From Latrodectus hesperus (lineage: Eukaryota > Arthropoda > Arachnida > Araneae > Theridiidae): a DNA stretch of 64,000 nucleotides. Location of the stretch: NCBI GenBank assembly GCA_037975125.1, contig CM075854.1:61663926-61727925 (forward strand), read 5' to 3'. Numbering within the stretch: the first letter of the stretch is position 1; every line of letters starts with the position of its first letter. The notes below the pieces were generated by a model. That model was not told where the DNA came from, searched no databases, and saw nothing but the letters and a program-made list of their open reading frames with translations. Shown here in pieces: positions 62,995 to 64,000 of the stretch. Position numbers and translations under genes: made by a program.

Positions 62995-63585
62995 TCAATA
63001 ATTTTTGGATTCCGTTACGATTGCATTCCATCTGTGACATTCATCATCTCGGCAGAACGTCCAAATTCCAATGTTTTCGAGATTTGCCAGCAACATAGGA
63101 TCGATGATCTTGCAAATCCTTTTTAATTTTGACTTGTTCTCGTTCCCGACATACAGTCTTCCGACATCCGTGTCTTCAATGTCTCTTAATAGTTGACCGT
63201 TCCATTTATCGTTCCAGTCTTCGCTGTAGGAAAATATTACATTTGTCAGAGTGTACGATCTTCCGCTGATGGCCAACACTGCCATGGATCCAGAATGGAT
63301 GTGACTTGTCTCATTCGTCTTAAACGCTGGATTTGATAAGGTTTCCGAGCTAATGATAAATGCAAACGTCTCAATTGATGTCTCTTTGATTTTCTCGACT
63401 CATTTTCTGATTGATGTCGAATAGGATTCGATGACTAGTTCAATCGTTTCTCTGGTTCATGTTGAATCGGCTTTGATGATCTTGACTCTTTCGATGGTTT
63501 CTCTGGAACGTGTCAAATCGGTTCGGACAGCTCGTTCAATGACAATCAAATTAGCTTTAAAGTTCTTGGATCCTTCGGTAGTGTC
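62995..63585 (-). pseudogene. Unrecognised protein, conserved-looking C-terminus, two stops
   Basis: A minus-strand frame runs from 63585 (just after TGA 63588-63586) to a stop at 62997-62995. It is interrupted by TGA at 63459-63457 and 63402-63400. Upstream of the stops is an irregular repeat of 15-17 codons built around RETIE-like blocks (SRETIERVKI, TRETIELVIE, IKETSIETF). The last 96 codons are clean and look like a globular domain, ending GIWTFCRDDECHRWNAIV. No family is recognised. A TATA-like ATATATAAAATAT sits upstream on the minus strand near 63784-63798, so the original start may lie at about 63770, in a part now frameshifted. The plus frame 63431-63739 is its antisense shadow. Confidence 0.4.
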
Positions 63586-63874
63586 TCATATTCCTTGTCT
63601 TTGGACGATTCATCTTCTGATTGTTCAAACAATTGAGATAAAGGAGACAAAGCTTATCCAAAAAAACAAATATGTTTTCCGTCGTGCTGAGCGAAGAAAA
63701 AAATCAGTCCGTAAAGCAACAGTCTTATCTAACGAATGAATTCAGAACAGACGACTCACTTGCCTTCATATGCTGACAAGAAATATATAAAATATGAAAT
63801 ATGAAGTTATTTTTCCGATTCCAATGATCGAAGGAAAGCAAAAATTATATTGCGCAGCATCCGGTGAACGGTCC

Positions 63875-63887
63875 TATAAAAGGAAGA
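63875..63887 (+). promoter_or_regulatory. TATA box module TATAAAAGGAAGA
   Basis: The 13-mer is identical to that at 58758. It lies 46 bp before ATG 63921. With a start about 30 bp after the box (ATTCAGC is initiator-like), the leader would be only ~15 bases. Confidence 0.65.
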
Positions 63888-63920
63888 TCTCCGCGACTAT
63901 CTAATCATTCAGCTTCGCAA

Positions 63921-64000
63921 ATGTCTTACAATATGATGCGCAATTTTTTTCCCCGAGAAATTGTTCGAGTCTTCAAAGATCCAATTTTTCGTCGAGACAA
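63921..64000 (+). CDS. Start of an unrecognised gene, cut by the window edge
   Basis: ATG 63921 opens a frame that stays open to the last base. It encodes MSYNMMRNFFPREIVRVF and eight more residues before the edge. A strong TATA box and initiator-like element lie at the right distance. The start resembles the RING-like gene only in MSY. Too little is present to name a family. A small heat-shock-like N-terminus crossed my mind but cannot be supported. Confidence 0.5.
   Translation, partial: MSYNMMRNFFPREIVRVFKDPIFRRD

Noticed and set aside
63431..63739. 102-codon plus-strand frame
   Set aside because: It is antisense to the minus-strand frame 62995-63585 and its upstream extension. Val/Ser/Leu-rich composition fits an antisense shadow.
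63921..64000. Small heat-shock protein start
   Set aside because: Only about 26 residues are visible and none of the alpha-crystallin domain. The resemblance is too slight to name.

Overview
The window looks like arthropod nuclear DNA, most likely from a spider or other arachnid. The lineage is an inference from the style of the mariner and tRNA-SINE repeats and is not proven here. The first ~58 kb is strikingly AT-rich. It has no long open frames, no recognisable multi-exon host gene, no rRNA, no CRISPR and no operon structure. It is peppered with long pure (TA)n arrays, which produce spurious 'IYIYIY' frames in several readings. All confident content in this part is mobile-element debris: a hairpin MITE (904-1077), a decayed mariner-type transposase on the minus strand (7200-7790), a decayed Tc1-type transposase on the plus strand (8171-8755), a structurally complete but broken Tc1/mariner-superfamily element with 154-bp terminal inverted repeats inside a (TA)n array (25518-27114), a second complete but broken DD34D mariner (37111-38371), a tRNA-derived SINE (41377-41660), three tandem minus-strand copies of a related SINE (42431-43085), the 3' end of a non-LTR retrotransposon (47752-48450), and several inverted or tandem repeats that no coding gene explains.

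From about 58.0 kb to the right edge the character changes. GC is visibly higher, codon choice is less AT-driven, and short intronless frames lie close together on both strands. Three of them have a TATA box close upstream, and two have AATAAA at or just after the stop. I see a tandemly duplicated small gene with weak SKP1-like features (58052-58423 and 58853-59005), a double-RING-like protein with key zinc ligands replaced (61547-62095), a minus-strand frame with a faint histone-H2A-like patch (62614-62901), a minus-strand frame with an unrecognised conserved-looking C-terminal domain (62995-63585), and the start of another gene that runs off the window (63921-64000). Nearly all contain in-frame stops, so the block is decaying here. 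A 13-base TATA module (TATAAAAGGAAGA) recurs in front of unrelated frames, and a 48-bp tandem repeat sits just upstream of the RING-like gene.

The best reading of the right-hand block is a degraded, compact, intronless gene cluster. It may be an endogenised large DNA virus or another foreign element. A decayed cluster of intronless host multicopy genes is the main alternative. No hallmark gene (polymerase, capsid, primase, integrase) is visible in the 6 kb shown, so the viral reading stays an inference. The 58-kb left flank appears to be ordinary repeat-rich intergenic or intronic DNA.
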